Positions 22,901 to 32,519 of a stretch of 64,000 nucleotides of DNA are shown here, piece by piece. The first letter of the stretch is position 1; each line of letters opens with the position of its first letter. Both the position numbers and the translations under genes were made by a program. Under the pieces are notes generated by a model. It made no database searches and was not told the origin of the DNA. It saw only the letters and a list, made by a program, of their open reading frames with translations. The DNA is from Hyposmocoma kahamanoa (Eukaryota; Arthropoda; Insecta; Lepidoptera; Cosmopterigidae): contig NW_020653750.1 in NCBI RefSeq assembly GCF_003589595.1, forward strand, positions 3,648,134 through 3,712,133, written 5' to 3'.

Positions 22901-25900
22901 TGACAATGATATTACGAAGTACCTAATCGAATTGATTAAGATGAACATCGACTGGACTTGAACGAAACAATATTTATGTTTATCAGTCCAGAGTCGTATT
23001 TCTTGGCAAGTAAAGTAGTTATTTCGTGAGCGTAATTTGACAAATAAGGACGATACGGGCGTACCGTACTAGAGTGATTCCTGCCTTTGAAATTTTTGTA
23101 AAACAAACCATTTCAAGTTCTTGTCTTGACACTCTAGTAAACTTCGTCCATTATTTTTTCCCTCTCCTTGCAACTATTCTATCTGACATTTTTTTCGTAA
23201 CTAAGTTAGACGTATGCTCTTACTCAGCTTTCAAAAGCGATCATTCTCATTTAACCATTTGATTAGACTTACATATGAATGTAACTCATTAGTGGAACGA
23301 GTTTGATACGAGTTGCAGCTCAAGATGTAGTGGCATATGTGATGTAATTTGCTTCATGGCAGTTCCGAAAGTTAGCCAGAAAAGGGACGATTTGAAGGTT
23401 ATTTGGCGTCGCGCTCGTTCTGGTTGTAAATCTGCAGCACGCGATGCAAGGGACATACACATTATCCAATATACACATAGCAACAGATACCATTTTAGAA
23501 AAAAAACTTATTGTAACTTTGATTTACTTCAAGGATAATGTCCAAATTCCATACTATCCTGAACCAGATAAAGATTTTTTAGGATGTATGACACAAATTT
23601 CTTCAAAAATCACTAAGCAGATGCCACGCGACGACCGTGTGCACGTGTCTCGAAATCGCGCTGTTATAGCAAAATAGCCTCTATTCATTTAGCAATTACA
23701 TTTTAAATTAAATTTACTTTATTAATAAAACAAACAACAATTTCTTCATGCCGTTACTACTAGCCGACTTGCGTATCCAGTTACTCGAATTCTGTCTTGA
23801 AATTCACACGTATCCATTATCTGTACTGACTAAAGAGCGCGAGAAGAACTGAACTGAAAGATAATGAAGACACCCCGCCTACTTCGCCGCGGCCAAGCCT
23901 GGTGTGGCTTTAAATAACGCGCAGTTACTTGATTCCGAGGAATTTAATCGTTGTTGCATAGTAAATAGAATTCAGATTCGCCGTTAACTATGTGAAAACG
24001 TGGTGGCCGTACGGTTACAGCGCGGCGACCGCACGATAATTTTCGCGTCGTGTAACTAACTGCAGGCTTAGAGTCACTACGGCAGACAAATGAGATAAAA
24101 GTGGTGTAAAAAAGATACGATTTTTTTAAATACCTAAATAAATTAATGGAAAAATCACACTAGGCTTAAAATAAAATATCAAAATGTAAATTGTATTATT
24201 AATTCAAAAACAAATATGTACAATACCTTCAATATGTTTTTACATATTTCTAAAAATGATTTGATTTTTAGAAATACGTAAAAACATACTGAATTTTCTC
24301 CAATTTATTTCAAAAACTTATTAATTAATCTATAATTATTTGTTAACATATTTTAAGATCCATCTTATATTTAACTATATGACTTTAACTGAAAGCGACT
24401 ACAAAATTTGCGAATCCAAAATCGGCATTATTCTACATAAGTATGCTAAGATGGCTTTACAAATGACCTTTTTTACACCTTATTACTGATTACAGACTTC
24501 TTCTTTTTTATTGAAAAAATTTTTTTCTTATTGAAAAATTTCCACCAGGTCCAAGTAACAGTGGATCAGTTATGGTCGGACGACATAGAAGTAACGTCTA
24601 TCGGTCCTGGTGAGAATGTGAAAGTGAAGCTCAAAAACATTGAGGAGGAAGATGTGTCTCCTGGTTTTGTTCTCTGCGATCCTAATGAGCCAATCATTAC
24701 AGGGCGGGTAAGTGTACATTCTAATTTAAACTTAATAGCACCCTGTACGCATCTGGTGCGCCAAAACGCAGCGTCTGGTGGAAGTCGTAACATAATGTAA
24801 CGCACGCAACGCTGCCGCAGCCGCCTATCACGATGGTACAATGTCAACCTTAAAGAATTCTTTCACGCTTCTACAATAAGGTATTTTCAAATACTGACGC
24901 GCAAAGATCTGTAAAAATTAGTAGAAAAATTTATTTCTGTAAACTCTGCAACATTGTGTCGAGCGTCCAAATAACTGTCTGTACGTCATGAAATTCTCTA
25001 TTATAATTGGTCCTTCTGGAATTAAAATTGAAATGTTTAGGAAAATCTTTAAATTTACCATATAATTTTATTGTTACTGTTTCAGGTGTTTGACGCTCAA
25101 GTGGTTATTTTGGAACACAAATCCATCATCTGCGCAGGTTATTCCGCAGTCATGCACATACATTGCGCAGCTGAGGAAGTTACTGTTAAGGTATAATGTA
25201 TTATAGAATAAAAAAGATTTACTCGAAAACCATATACGTTATGTGATTGCTGTTTCAAAGCCTCAATTCAACCACGACTCACACATTCATAATTTGAAAC
25301 ATTAAATCTTGATAATGATTGGTCGTAGTTTAAAATTTAAAAAAGAAATAGCAAATTCTAGTCTGTTAATATAATTTAAACTTTACCCTGTTCGCATATC
25401 GTTGAAAGTTCATACCATCAATACCTATTATTAGAGATGAAACGGATATCCTGTAACTATCTGGCCCATTTTTACTATCCGACCGGATATCGGATAGTAG
25501 AACAATATCCGGCCGGGTACCGGATATTTAAAACAGAAAAATTCATAATCAGTACGCCAAATAAATTTATTTATTGATTAAAGATTATAGCAATAGGATA
25601 CACAGTAATTACAGGGTCGTTGATAATCTATTTATTACTTGTAATTGAAAGAACTATGAAGTTAGATAACGCTATCTGTAAATTTAGTACTCAAATTTCA
25701 ATAAAAGCAAATTATGGTGGATGAAGACCCTTTTTTCTGCATTAAGTGGTACAAGTTGGTTCTGTTTATTGTCATAAACGAGCCCAGCTTCAGAGAACAG
25801 TTGAGCTATAAATTTTGTTAAATGAAGTAAGTACTACTTGTTATTGCTGGACGGACGAAAGGATCGCGATCACGATCGATTTGAACAGTCTTCAAAATAT

Positions 25901-27409
25901 AAACGATCTTCTGTTTTCGTATATACAATCTGTACCTACATTAATGAAACGCGTAAGTAGATAGTTTTTTTTTGACAAATCTGGTATCAAGGCTCAAAAA
26001 AAAAGTTAGATCACAAACAAATTAATGAAATCAATTTGAAACAAAATAATAACGGGCGTATCAAGTGCTAGGCTTATATGTATAATACTTACAATAACTG
26101 TAAGTTTTAATATATATAGCCAAAGAACGATGTAATTGCTTTTTTTCGCCACCTCGAGAAATTTTCATTCACAACAAACAAACAGCACTGATATTAATAT
26201 AATATTGCCAAACATGAGATTTTTTTCACATTTTTCTGTTATGTATTTGTATTATTGAATACATTAATCGTTTTTATAAAAAACTAAGTGACCACAACAA
26301 ACCAAATCGTCAATGTGAAAGTGCAATCATTCTCTAATCAATGTTTATGGGCGTAGGTCAGATATCCGGACTAGGTGCTCGCCGGATATCCGGTATCTGG
26401 CCAAAATACTGTCCGTTTCATCTCTACCCATTATTGCAAGTTACGACGTTTTGATTTTATATTGAAATTTCAATCTTTGTGCTGCCATCTAGCGGTTTAT
26501 AGCTGAACGTATTCGAGATGTTTACTAAATTCCCAAAAAAATAAACGACCGTAATTATTGCAGCAGTATCACTTTTCTTGTAACAAAAAATTATTACGAT
26601 AAACAGAAAATTTAAAATTTATTAACGTTAAATAATTAGATGAGACGAAACAGCACCAAAGATATTATTACAAGTGCGACTATCATTTCTGCACTCCAAA
26701 GTTGCGAAATAATGCATTTTTCTACGATTTTCGATGTTTTGCGCGTGATAATTGACACAACCATAACGTACAAACGGAAAATGGCGTACTGTGCTCTAGT
26801 TAGCGGAACTCCGCGAACTGTTGGAACACGTGTCACCCAAATTAAGCACTTCTACTGTACATATTATTCTGTGTCGACGGCCTACCGAATTTATTAATCG
26901 TGTGTTACCTGAGCGTCAATCTCATATAAATTACTAATGAATAACTGTTCTGTATAGGCACTAATTTGTTTGGTGGACAAAAAGACTGGAGAGAAATCAA
27001 AGACGCGACCGCGCTTCGTGAAACAGGACCAGGTGGCAATCATGAGGATAGAGTGCGCTGGCGTCATCTGTTTGGAACCGTTCAAAAAGTTCCCACAGAT
27101 GGGCAGATTTACGTTAAGAGACGAAAGTAAGTATTACTATTTTATTTATTTGTAGGTGCCACCTACAAGTTTATAAACACCCTTACTCCAAAGGAGAACA
27201 AAAATTAAGATCTTATATGGGTTTATTAAAAGGAGAAAACAATGCCCCTACATCATTTTATGAAAGTAGAGAGCTCACATTCTGCTGTAGGGTTGGTGTA
27301 GTCATAGTATGCGAATTTGTTTATTTTTAATATCAATAAATACATGTTATTTTCTTTTGTTTCAGATAAAACTATTGCGATTGGCAAAGTCCTAAAAGTG
27401 ATTGAGTAA
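16930..27409 (+). CDS. eRF3: Eukaryotic peptide chain release factor GTP-binding subunit eRF3
   Basis: Twelve exons: 16930-17167, 18382-18611, 19610-19715, 20073-20219, 20740-20885, 21563-21717, 21946-22063, 22447-22650, 24549-24707, 25086-25190, 26958-27126, 27366-27409. Phase is consistent throughout, giving 606 aa, close to the usual animal length. The N-terminal region carries a PAM2-like motif [13 protein letters not shown] (34-46) for binding poly(A)-binding protein, then a Pro/Ala/acidic-rich linker. The GTPase domain shows G1 GHVDAGKST (189-197), a switch region with GKTVEVG, G3 DAPGH (266-270) and G4 NKMD (328-331). The beta-barrel domains end in the typical [20 protein letters not shown] and IGKVLKVIE. 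Known role: with eRF1 it recognises stop codons, and GTP hydrolysis drives peptide release. The start at 16930 is the first ATG in the frame and gives the PAM2 region. Confidence 0.96.
17168..18381 (+). other. eRF3 intron 1; no other gene
   Basis: The first intron of eRF3. It contains a short TTTCA-rich run at about 17905-17935 and two diverged copies of a TAAACTAAGATATA string at 18217-18270. The small ORF at 17261-17461 shows no motif and is not supported. Confidence 0.5.
19139..19387. mobile_element. MITE with 30-bp inverted ends (TTGGACRTAGTTAAAC)
   Basis: Left end TTGGACGTAGTTAAACCAAA and right end GTTTAACTATGTCCAA are inverted repeats with about two mismatches, continuing through GGATCCAA on both sides. 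The element is about 249 bp with a non-coding interior, in eRF3 intron 2. I could not define a clear target duplication. Confidence 0.7.
19783..20035 (+). repeat. SINE-like interspersed repeat, family S1, copy 1
   Basis: Contains CCAAGCAGTAATCAGCATTA, TCAGGGTGACGGGCGC, AAAGCTCTGAGTGGCAC and a tail CCCGTCACTTGATATTATTA. The same ordered blocks occur at 46200-46440 (same strand) and, reversed, at 37045-37300 and 42685-42855. It lies in eRF3 intron 3, close to exon 4. I see no clear tRNA-type boxes in it. Confidence 0.75.
22692..22813. mobile_element. Hairpin MITE with GCGCGAGAGCGACAT arms
   Basis: Arms 22714-22744 and 22761-22790 are inverted repeats (TTGCGCGAGAGCGACATAAA against TATATGTCGCTCTCGCGCA). 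Outer ends GGACTGGCACAACA and TGTCGTGCTAGCCC also pair imperfectly. It is just downstream of exon 8 of eRF3 and is related to 1201-1286. Confidence 0.7.
23356..23677 (+). pseudogene. Unrecognised coding-like fragment in eRF3 intron 8
   Basis: A frame starting [20 protein letters not shown] runs about 35 codons. A second frame then continues with [20 protein letters not shown] and ends [20 protein letters not shown] at 23677. Composition is more protein-like than the surrounding AT-rich intron, and an AATAAA lies about 45 bp after the stop. The two parts are joined by at least one frameshift. I do not recognise the family; a decayed transposon gene or processed pseudogene are both possible. 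Confidence 0.3.
24228..24293. repeat. Short hairpin (29-bp arms, 8-nt loop)
   Basis: TTCAATATGTTTTTACATAT and its inverted partner ATACGTAAAAACATACTGAA flank a loop around GATTTGAT, with about two mismatches. AT-rich and intronic (eRF3 intron 8). Could be a minimal MITE or a chance fold. Confidence 0.6.
25432..26426 (-). mobile_element. hAT transposon remnant with 8-bp target duplication
   Basis: Ends TAGAGATGAAACGGATATCC and its inverted partner CGTTTCATCTCTA. Flanks CCTATTAT (25424-25431) and CCCATTAT (26427-26434) are an 8-bp duplication with one change. Subterminal GGATATCCGG-type repeats lie at both ends. The interior keeps only a C-terminal transposase fragment on the minus strand (about 25684-25824). 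At 995 bp it is a non-autonomous deletion product in eRF3 intron 10. Confidence 0.85.
25684..25824 (-). pseudogene. hAT transposase C-terminal (dimerisation) fragment
   Basis: The minus strand reads [20 protein letters not shown] and then [12 protein letters not shown] before a stop. This has the hATC pattern of FS-x-AG followed by an ExxxF[IL]xxNL end. The catalytic part of the transposase is absent, so it cannot be active. Confidence 0.7.
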
Positions 27410-28939
27410 ATTCGGCACTACGATTTGTAATTTAGCTAGGATAGGCCTTTCCAAACCTATATCATCAGAAAAACATGTAATCCTGAATTGGGATATGTAT
27501 CATGTGAGAGCTCGGGAGTGTACTGCTTCAAAATTTATTTCTGATTAGTACTGTTAAAAATGAAAAAATGTTTAAAAATCTACTGCCACGAAGCATGATA
27601 CTAAAACTCCATATGACAATATAGTTGCGTTGCGTTGGCAACTTGTGAAATGCTCAAGTAACGCTAGGGATTTAATGAATCCGTCTTTGACTGACTGAAA
27701 CTACAATACAAGATATCGCTAGTGAGTTGCTAGACGTGCCGTCCGTTGTTATTTTTTTAATATACTGACATAACACATACATCACTACTAATGTGTACAT
27801 CGCAACTTAAGAGAAAGGTCTACGGCTGTCTAGTCATCTCGATATTATATTAATAAGTTCCTGTATTGTCGCGTTAGGGCCGTGGTGATGTTATTTTTAT
27901 ACGAGTATCATTTGTAACAATTCGGAATTAGCTCTACTAGCTTATTTGCATTAGTTGCTGACGCTGTGTCATGTAGAGTTCTAGTAATCTTATTTCCACA
28001 TAACACCGAGATAAGCCTTACCTTTTCTAAGCTTGAATTATTGATACTTGGCCATAAAGTGAAAACGTCTCCTTTTTTATTGTAACTTATTATTTATTTG
28101 GCATTGATGTGGTGTTTGAAGCTCTCGTGTATGAAATCTCTGATAAGATGATCATACTATAATCGAGATAGGAAGTCACATTTTTTCGAATTGTAATCGT
28201 TAAAACAAAGTAGTTGTGATCATCCTATCATTGATTATATTTTTACATACAATGAATATGACAGTAACACTGTTGTATTCTATTATATTATTTTGAAAAG
28301 CAAAATTATGTTTTATTTTGAATAATTGGCTATACATTACATTACACGTATTTCAAGAGGTTTCAATTTATATTAACTAAAATACTTGCGAGGATCAAAC
28401 TTGTTTCGGTCAATCCCGATATTAATGTTAATTATTATTATTATTCGCAATACATGTTTTTATCAGATTATGATAAATAGATTATAATTTATTGCTTTAG
28501 TAACGAATACATGAACGAGGTGATTTGGTGTCTTATGACAACAAAACTAGCTTGTAATGGAAATGTGGGTGTGACGGTGTTGTTAGGGCCGCAGCCTGCC
28601 GCGCGACCCGCTTCGCTGGAGACAGTCAGGGAAGAGTAGCATGGTGAAGAACTATAGTAAAATGCCCACATATTTCTTACTCATTATTGTAGGTCTATGA
28701 GAGTACTTATGGAAAGTTGTGCAAATTATTTAAAGGTGGCTCATAACAAGAGTTATAACTTCGGCCCAATCCCGAATTGTTATGATAAATGTATATTATG
28801 GATTTTTAAATTTTCAGCTTTTTTTAATGTAATCAGATTTACATCTAGGAGCGATTGTATATTATTATCAATATTTTGTGTAAATCAGTGGAAAAAGTGA
28901 GGCGCACGTGGCCCCAAGTCGGTTAATTTCGTGCTATAG
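27410..28939 (+). other. eRF3 3' UTR and downstream intergenic region
   Basis: Follows the eRF3 stop codon. It is AT-rich with no supported gene; the ORF at 28697-28900 has no motif. I did not find a clear AATAAA within the first kilobase, so the 3' UTR end is not placed. Confidence 0.4.
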
Positions 28940-29085
28940 CTTAATGTGAGCGCACTTTCCGTGTGGCATCGCCGGCAGCGGGCCGTGGGCGGGCAGCGCC
29001 GGCGCAGTTGTTGCTGGCGGACAACCAACGAAAAACGCCGGCGCCGCATCCGCTCACGCGCGCCTCCACACCGAGCAAGCACATA
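28940..29085. other. GC-rich island of unknown role
   Basis: About 145 bp of GC-rich sequence (GGCAGCGGGCCGTGGGCGGG and similar) in an otherwise AT-rich intergenic region, immediately followed by an AAATAAAAAAAATAAAATTT stretch. Arg-rich ORFs on both strands across it look like composition artefacts. It could be a repeat fragment or a regulatory island; I cannot decide. Confidence 0.4.
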
Positions 29086-29564
29086 CTGCAACTATATTAT
29101 TTTGTTTAAAATAAAAAAAATAAAATTTTATTACTAAACGGTATTTTTTTCAATTACATAGTTGGTAATTTCCATTGCTCTCCACCCTATGAACTAAAAC
29201 ACCACTTGCCTACATCGCGATGGCCTCGATGCTGTTGTCGAACTAAATATTTTATTTTCGAACAATTTTATTAAATACGCATTATTTCGAACTTTAATTC
29301 GAGCTAGATTTTTTTCTTAAAAATACAATGAAAAAGTAAATAAAAACAAAATTTTCTTCACTAATTTAAATTCTCACACGACGAGAAACCGTATGCAACT
29401 GTTATCTCACCATCAGCCCATCCTTCAGTCTGAATTAAACTGTTGTTTCTGACACAAAAAATCATATATTATATCCTCTTAAGAATGGCGATTGCTGCTT
29501 TTGATTCTCGCACTATCGTTTGTCGACTGCAGCCAACGAATGCTTGCAGTTGAAGTTTTGACTA

Positions 29565-29652
29565 CGTATTTGAAGTCTCGACTGCACGCATTTGAAGTCT
29601 CTACTACACGCATTTGAAGTCTCGACTGCACGCATTTGAAGTCTCGACTGCA
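29565..29652. repeat. 22-bp minisatellite, four units
   Basis: Four tandem 22-bp units of the type CGCATTTGAAGTCTCGACTG + CA start at 29565, 29587, 29609 and 29631, with the second unit carrying two changes. A diverged half unit precedes them. GACTGCA motifs like those here recur in the region 33600-33715. Confidence 0.85.
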
Positions 29653-29936
29653 TGCCTTAACCGCAGACATGCATGGATTACTTATCTGCAGTTACTGCGT
29701 TAGCGGACTAACACTAACTTGTACTTGAATATGACCTATATAAAACATAAACAATGTCCTTTATTTAGTTAGGCTATTCATTTTCATTACTCAATCAAAA
29801 GTCATAAGCGACTGTACTGCGCGCGTCTCGCTTCGTGGTTATATTCTGTCTCGCTCATCTCAGAGACCAACACAATATACGAATAAATGTCACGTTAGTT
29901 GATATATCCTGACTTCCATAGTAGTAAAATATATTA

Positions 29937-30410
29937 GGGGTTAAAGTATGAAATTGCCGTTTTATTGCAATAGNNNNNNNNNNNNNNNNNNNNNNNNNNN
30001 NNNNNNNNNNNNNNNNNNNNNNNNNNNNNNNNNNNNNNNNNNNNNNNNNNNNNNNNNNNNNNNNNNNNNNNNNNNNNNNNNNNNNNNNNNNNNNNNNNNN
30101 NNNNNNNNNNNNNNNNNNNNNNNNNNNNNNNNNNNNNNNNNNNNNNNNNNNNNNNNNNNNNNNNNNNNNNNNNNNNNNNNNNNNNNNNNNNNNNNNNNNN
30201 NNNNNNNNNNNNNNNNNNNNNNNNNNNNNNNNNNNNNNNNNNNNNNNNNNNNNNNNNNNNNNNNNNNNNNNNNNNNNNNNNNNNNNNNNNNNNNNNNNNN
30301 NNNNNNNNNNNNNNNNNNNNNNNNNNNNNNNNNNNNNNNNNNNNNNNNNNNNNNNNNNNNNNNNNNNNNNNNNTTTTCAGTACAAATCGGCAATTTCATA
30401 CTTTAACCCC
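29937..30410. mobile_element. Mariner-family element with internal assembly gap, copy 1
   Basis: Left end GGGGTTAAAGTATGAAATTG and right end CAATTTCATACTTTAACCCC are perfect inverted repeats, each bordered by TA. The same ends flank 35455-36343, which carries a decayed mariner transposase. The interior is almost entirely the N gap 29974-30373, so its content and true size are unknown. Confidence 0.75.
29974..30373. other. Assembly gap (400 N)
   Basis: Exactly 400 Ns inside the mariner-like element. The ORFs across it are artefacts. The collapse was probably caused by similarity to other mariner copies. Confidence 0.95.
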
Positions 30411-30888
30411 TATTATTTTTGGCTAACTTGCTTGTATGTACCATCTATTTAATGTTTAGAAAAGGCAGTGTGATATGCAAAATGTGTAGATGGGTTCCTA
30501 GACGTACACCTGATAATATAACTTTAATCTGTTGTATCATAAACAAAGAAGCGACTATTTTTAAATAGTTCTCTAGTGACTAATTTACAACTTTTTTTTC
30601 GGTGCATTCTGGTTTAAGCTAGGAGTTATGGTTCTCGGGGTGGTCCCCTAATTCGCCAGAATAAGCTTATTTCAGCATGGACAGTAAAAACATCCTTCTA
30701 ACTTTAAAATAGCGCAACATCTAAATCTAGCTTTTACAAAGTTTCAAAATTATGATTACTATTATTTAGGAGTACAATAAATTGTTGAGTGGGATATCAC
30801 ATGAGAGGGCGTAACACGGGTTTACTTTATACATTTAGACACATATTTAATTTATTTTTGTTGCAGTTTTCATAAAAATATTTAAAAA

Positions 30889-31041
30889 ATGACGGTTCCT
30901 TTCTGCGTATACTTAGAAATGAAGCGAAACAAAGGAGAAAAAATTAAAGGTTACCTTATTATTGATCAACCAGTAAAAATAGACATACAAGATGAAGTTT
31001 TATTACTCATACCAGGCAATTTTCGATTGTGCAAGGCATAG
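30889..31041 (+). CDS. Short unrecognised ORF (50 aa), possibly a terminal exon
   Basis: ATG at 30889 opens MTVPFCVYLEMKRNKGEKIK, then YLIIDQPVKIDIQDEVLLLI, and ends at TAG 31041. The residue pattern (alternating charged and beta-branched stretches) looks coding. A good acceptor-like TTTTTGTTGCAG lies about 23 bp upstream of the ATG, and the stop is followed by GTAACT. It is convergent with DCUN1D3, ending about 415 bp from that gene's stop. I do not recognise the family, and an upstream exon may exist near or inside the preceding mariner copy and gap. Confidence 0.35.
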   Translation: MTVPFCVYLEMKRNKGEKIKGYLIIDQPVKIDIQDEVLLLIPGNFRLCKA

Positions 31042-31455
31042 GTAACTTCAAGTGGCTTAATGGAAGTCATTGAAAATCCAAAAATATTTAGCAGAGCCTT
31101 ACACCACTCCAAGCAACCCACACTACTTATACGGAATATGTACAGATTTGGCTAATTCCATGACTGGAATGTTACATCAATTTATACATCTAAAACTAGA
31201 CACTTAAAAATAGGCACATACTTCCACATGTAGTTATAAAATATATATAATATGTACATTGAATTCATTTTAAATCTCACAATTTTAGTTACCTCCACTA
31301 CATCCACAAATTTTACTTATTATGAAACATTCATTATTATCTTAATCTTAACTCCACCCTGGAGATAGGACTTACAACATTCTCCAGTATCCACTATTGA
31401 ATTATCAGTCTCAATATTTTTAAGTACCTATAGTAGCTAAATTTGGCATAGGATT

Positions 31456-32519
31456 TCAATCCTGTATCTTCATGTTGTTTTTTGTAACATTTTGATTCAT
31501 TTGATCATTCTCATACTCTACAAAGTCATCAAAAAGGCTGGGCCAAGCTTCTGTGTCATCGTAGCTGCTGAGATCATCCCCCACAAACTCACAAAAGTTC
31601 AAGAACATGTACCATGTGTCCTTGGGGACACCTCGAATGTGAGAGTTCTTCTCTAAATAACTCAGCCACCTGTTCAAAATCGGAGGTTCATTGTTGGTAA
31701 AGACTAGACGCCACAGCACTATGGCAATGTCAGCTGGCAATATCCGTTGCCCTGAACTCACATCCAATCCAAACTTAAATGTGAATCTATACAAATCTTT
31801 GAACTGTTCAGAATCCGTTTTCAACTCGCATGTTATTTCATTCAGCTTCTGTTGTATATTTTTAATAGAATCTGTTTTCATGTTTTTCAACCCTTGTAAA
31901 AACTCTGGCCTTGTGAACCTACACATTTGACTAGCATTTAATTTCCAAGCCAGTACCAAAACCTTGAAATCATCAGGATTTAACTGTAAGTCATTGCAAA
32001 GATTTTCAATTCCTTCTGCTAATATAGCATCTTCTAATGAATCTTTGTACTGGTCATACAACTGATTAATCTTAGATTCAGATATCCTGGGCTCACTGGA
32101 GCCAAGAGATGACATAGTTCGGGGAATAGATGGCAACTTCTGATAAAATGGTTTTGGAGTTTTGTCTGAAATTCTCTGGGTATCACCTGAACAATCCCCA
32201 TATGAATTTACTGTATTAGCATTCTGCAGCACGGCATTATTTTTATAGCTTACTATACTGTGCTCATTGTCCTGTAGAAGTGGTTCTTGTTGAGGATAGT
32301 CTGACACCATAATAGCAGGTACTTGATGAGTGGTGACAATTTCTGTCAGCTCTGAAAAATATAGAACCGCTATTAGTCAAAGCTAAAGGTAAATAAATGT
32401 GGAGCAACAGTCATTAAAGTAACAAAGGAACAGAATAACTCACCATCTTTTTTCCTATGAGAAGACGTTGAGATATCAGCATTAGCTTGATTTTTGAAAC
32501 AGCTCAAACATTGGCCCAT
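31456..32519 (-). CDS. DCUN1D3: DCN1-like protein 3 (cullin neddylation co-E3)
   Basis: Two coding exons: 32519-32444 and 32351-31456, joined in phase 1, giving 323 aa. The first exon starts MGQCLSCFKNQANADIS; the MGQC start is the N-myristoylation signal that marks DCN1-like protein 3, and no other DCN1-like paralog known to me has it. The DCUN1/PONY domain covers about residues 120-310: YDQYKDSLEDAILAEGIENL, LAWKLNASQMCRFTR, FKDLYRFTFKFGLD, IAIVLWRLVF and the DAD-patch region EAWPSLFDDFVEYE. Known role: binds UBE2M and cullins at membranes and promotes NEDD8 transfer to cullin-RING ligases. The first exon decides the start, because the internal Met at residue 40 would lose the lipid anchor. 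5' UTR and promoter lie in 32520-34000. Confidence 0.93.

Noticed and set aside
27410..29130. Promoter or extra gene in the GC-rich patch at 28940-29085
   Set aside because: No start codon context, splice site or conserved residue was visible; listed only as a composition feature.
29948..30406. ORFs on both strands across the second N gap
   Set aside because: Same artefact; only the mariner terminal repeats are real sequence here.
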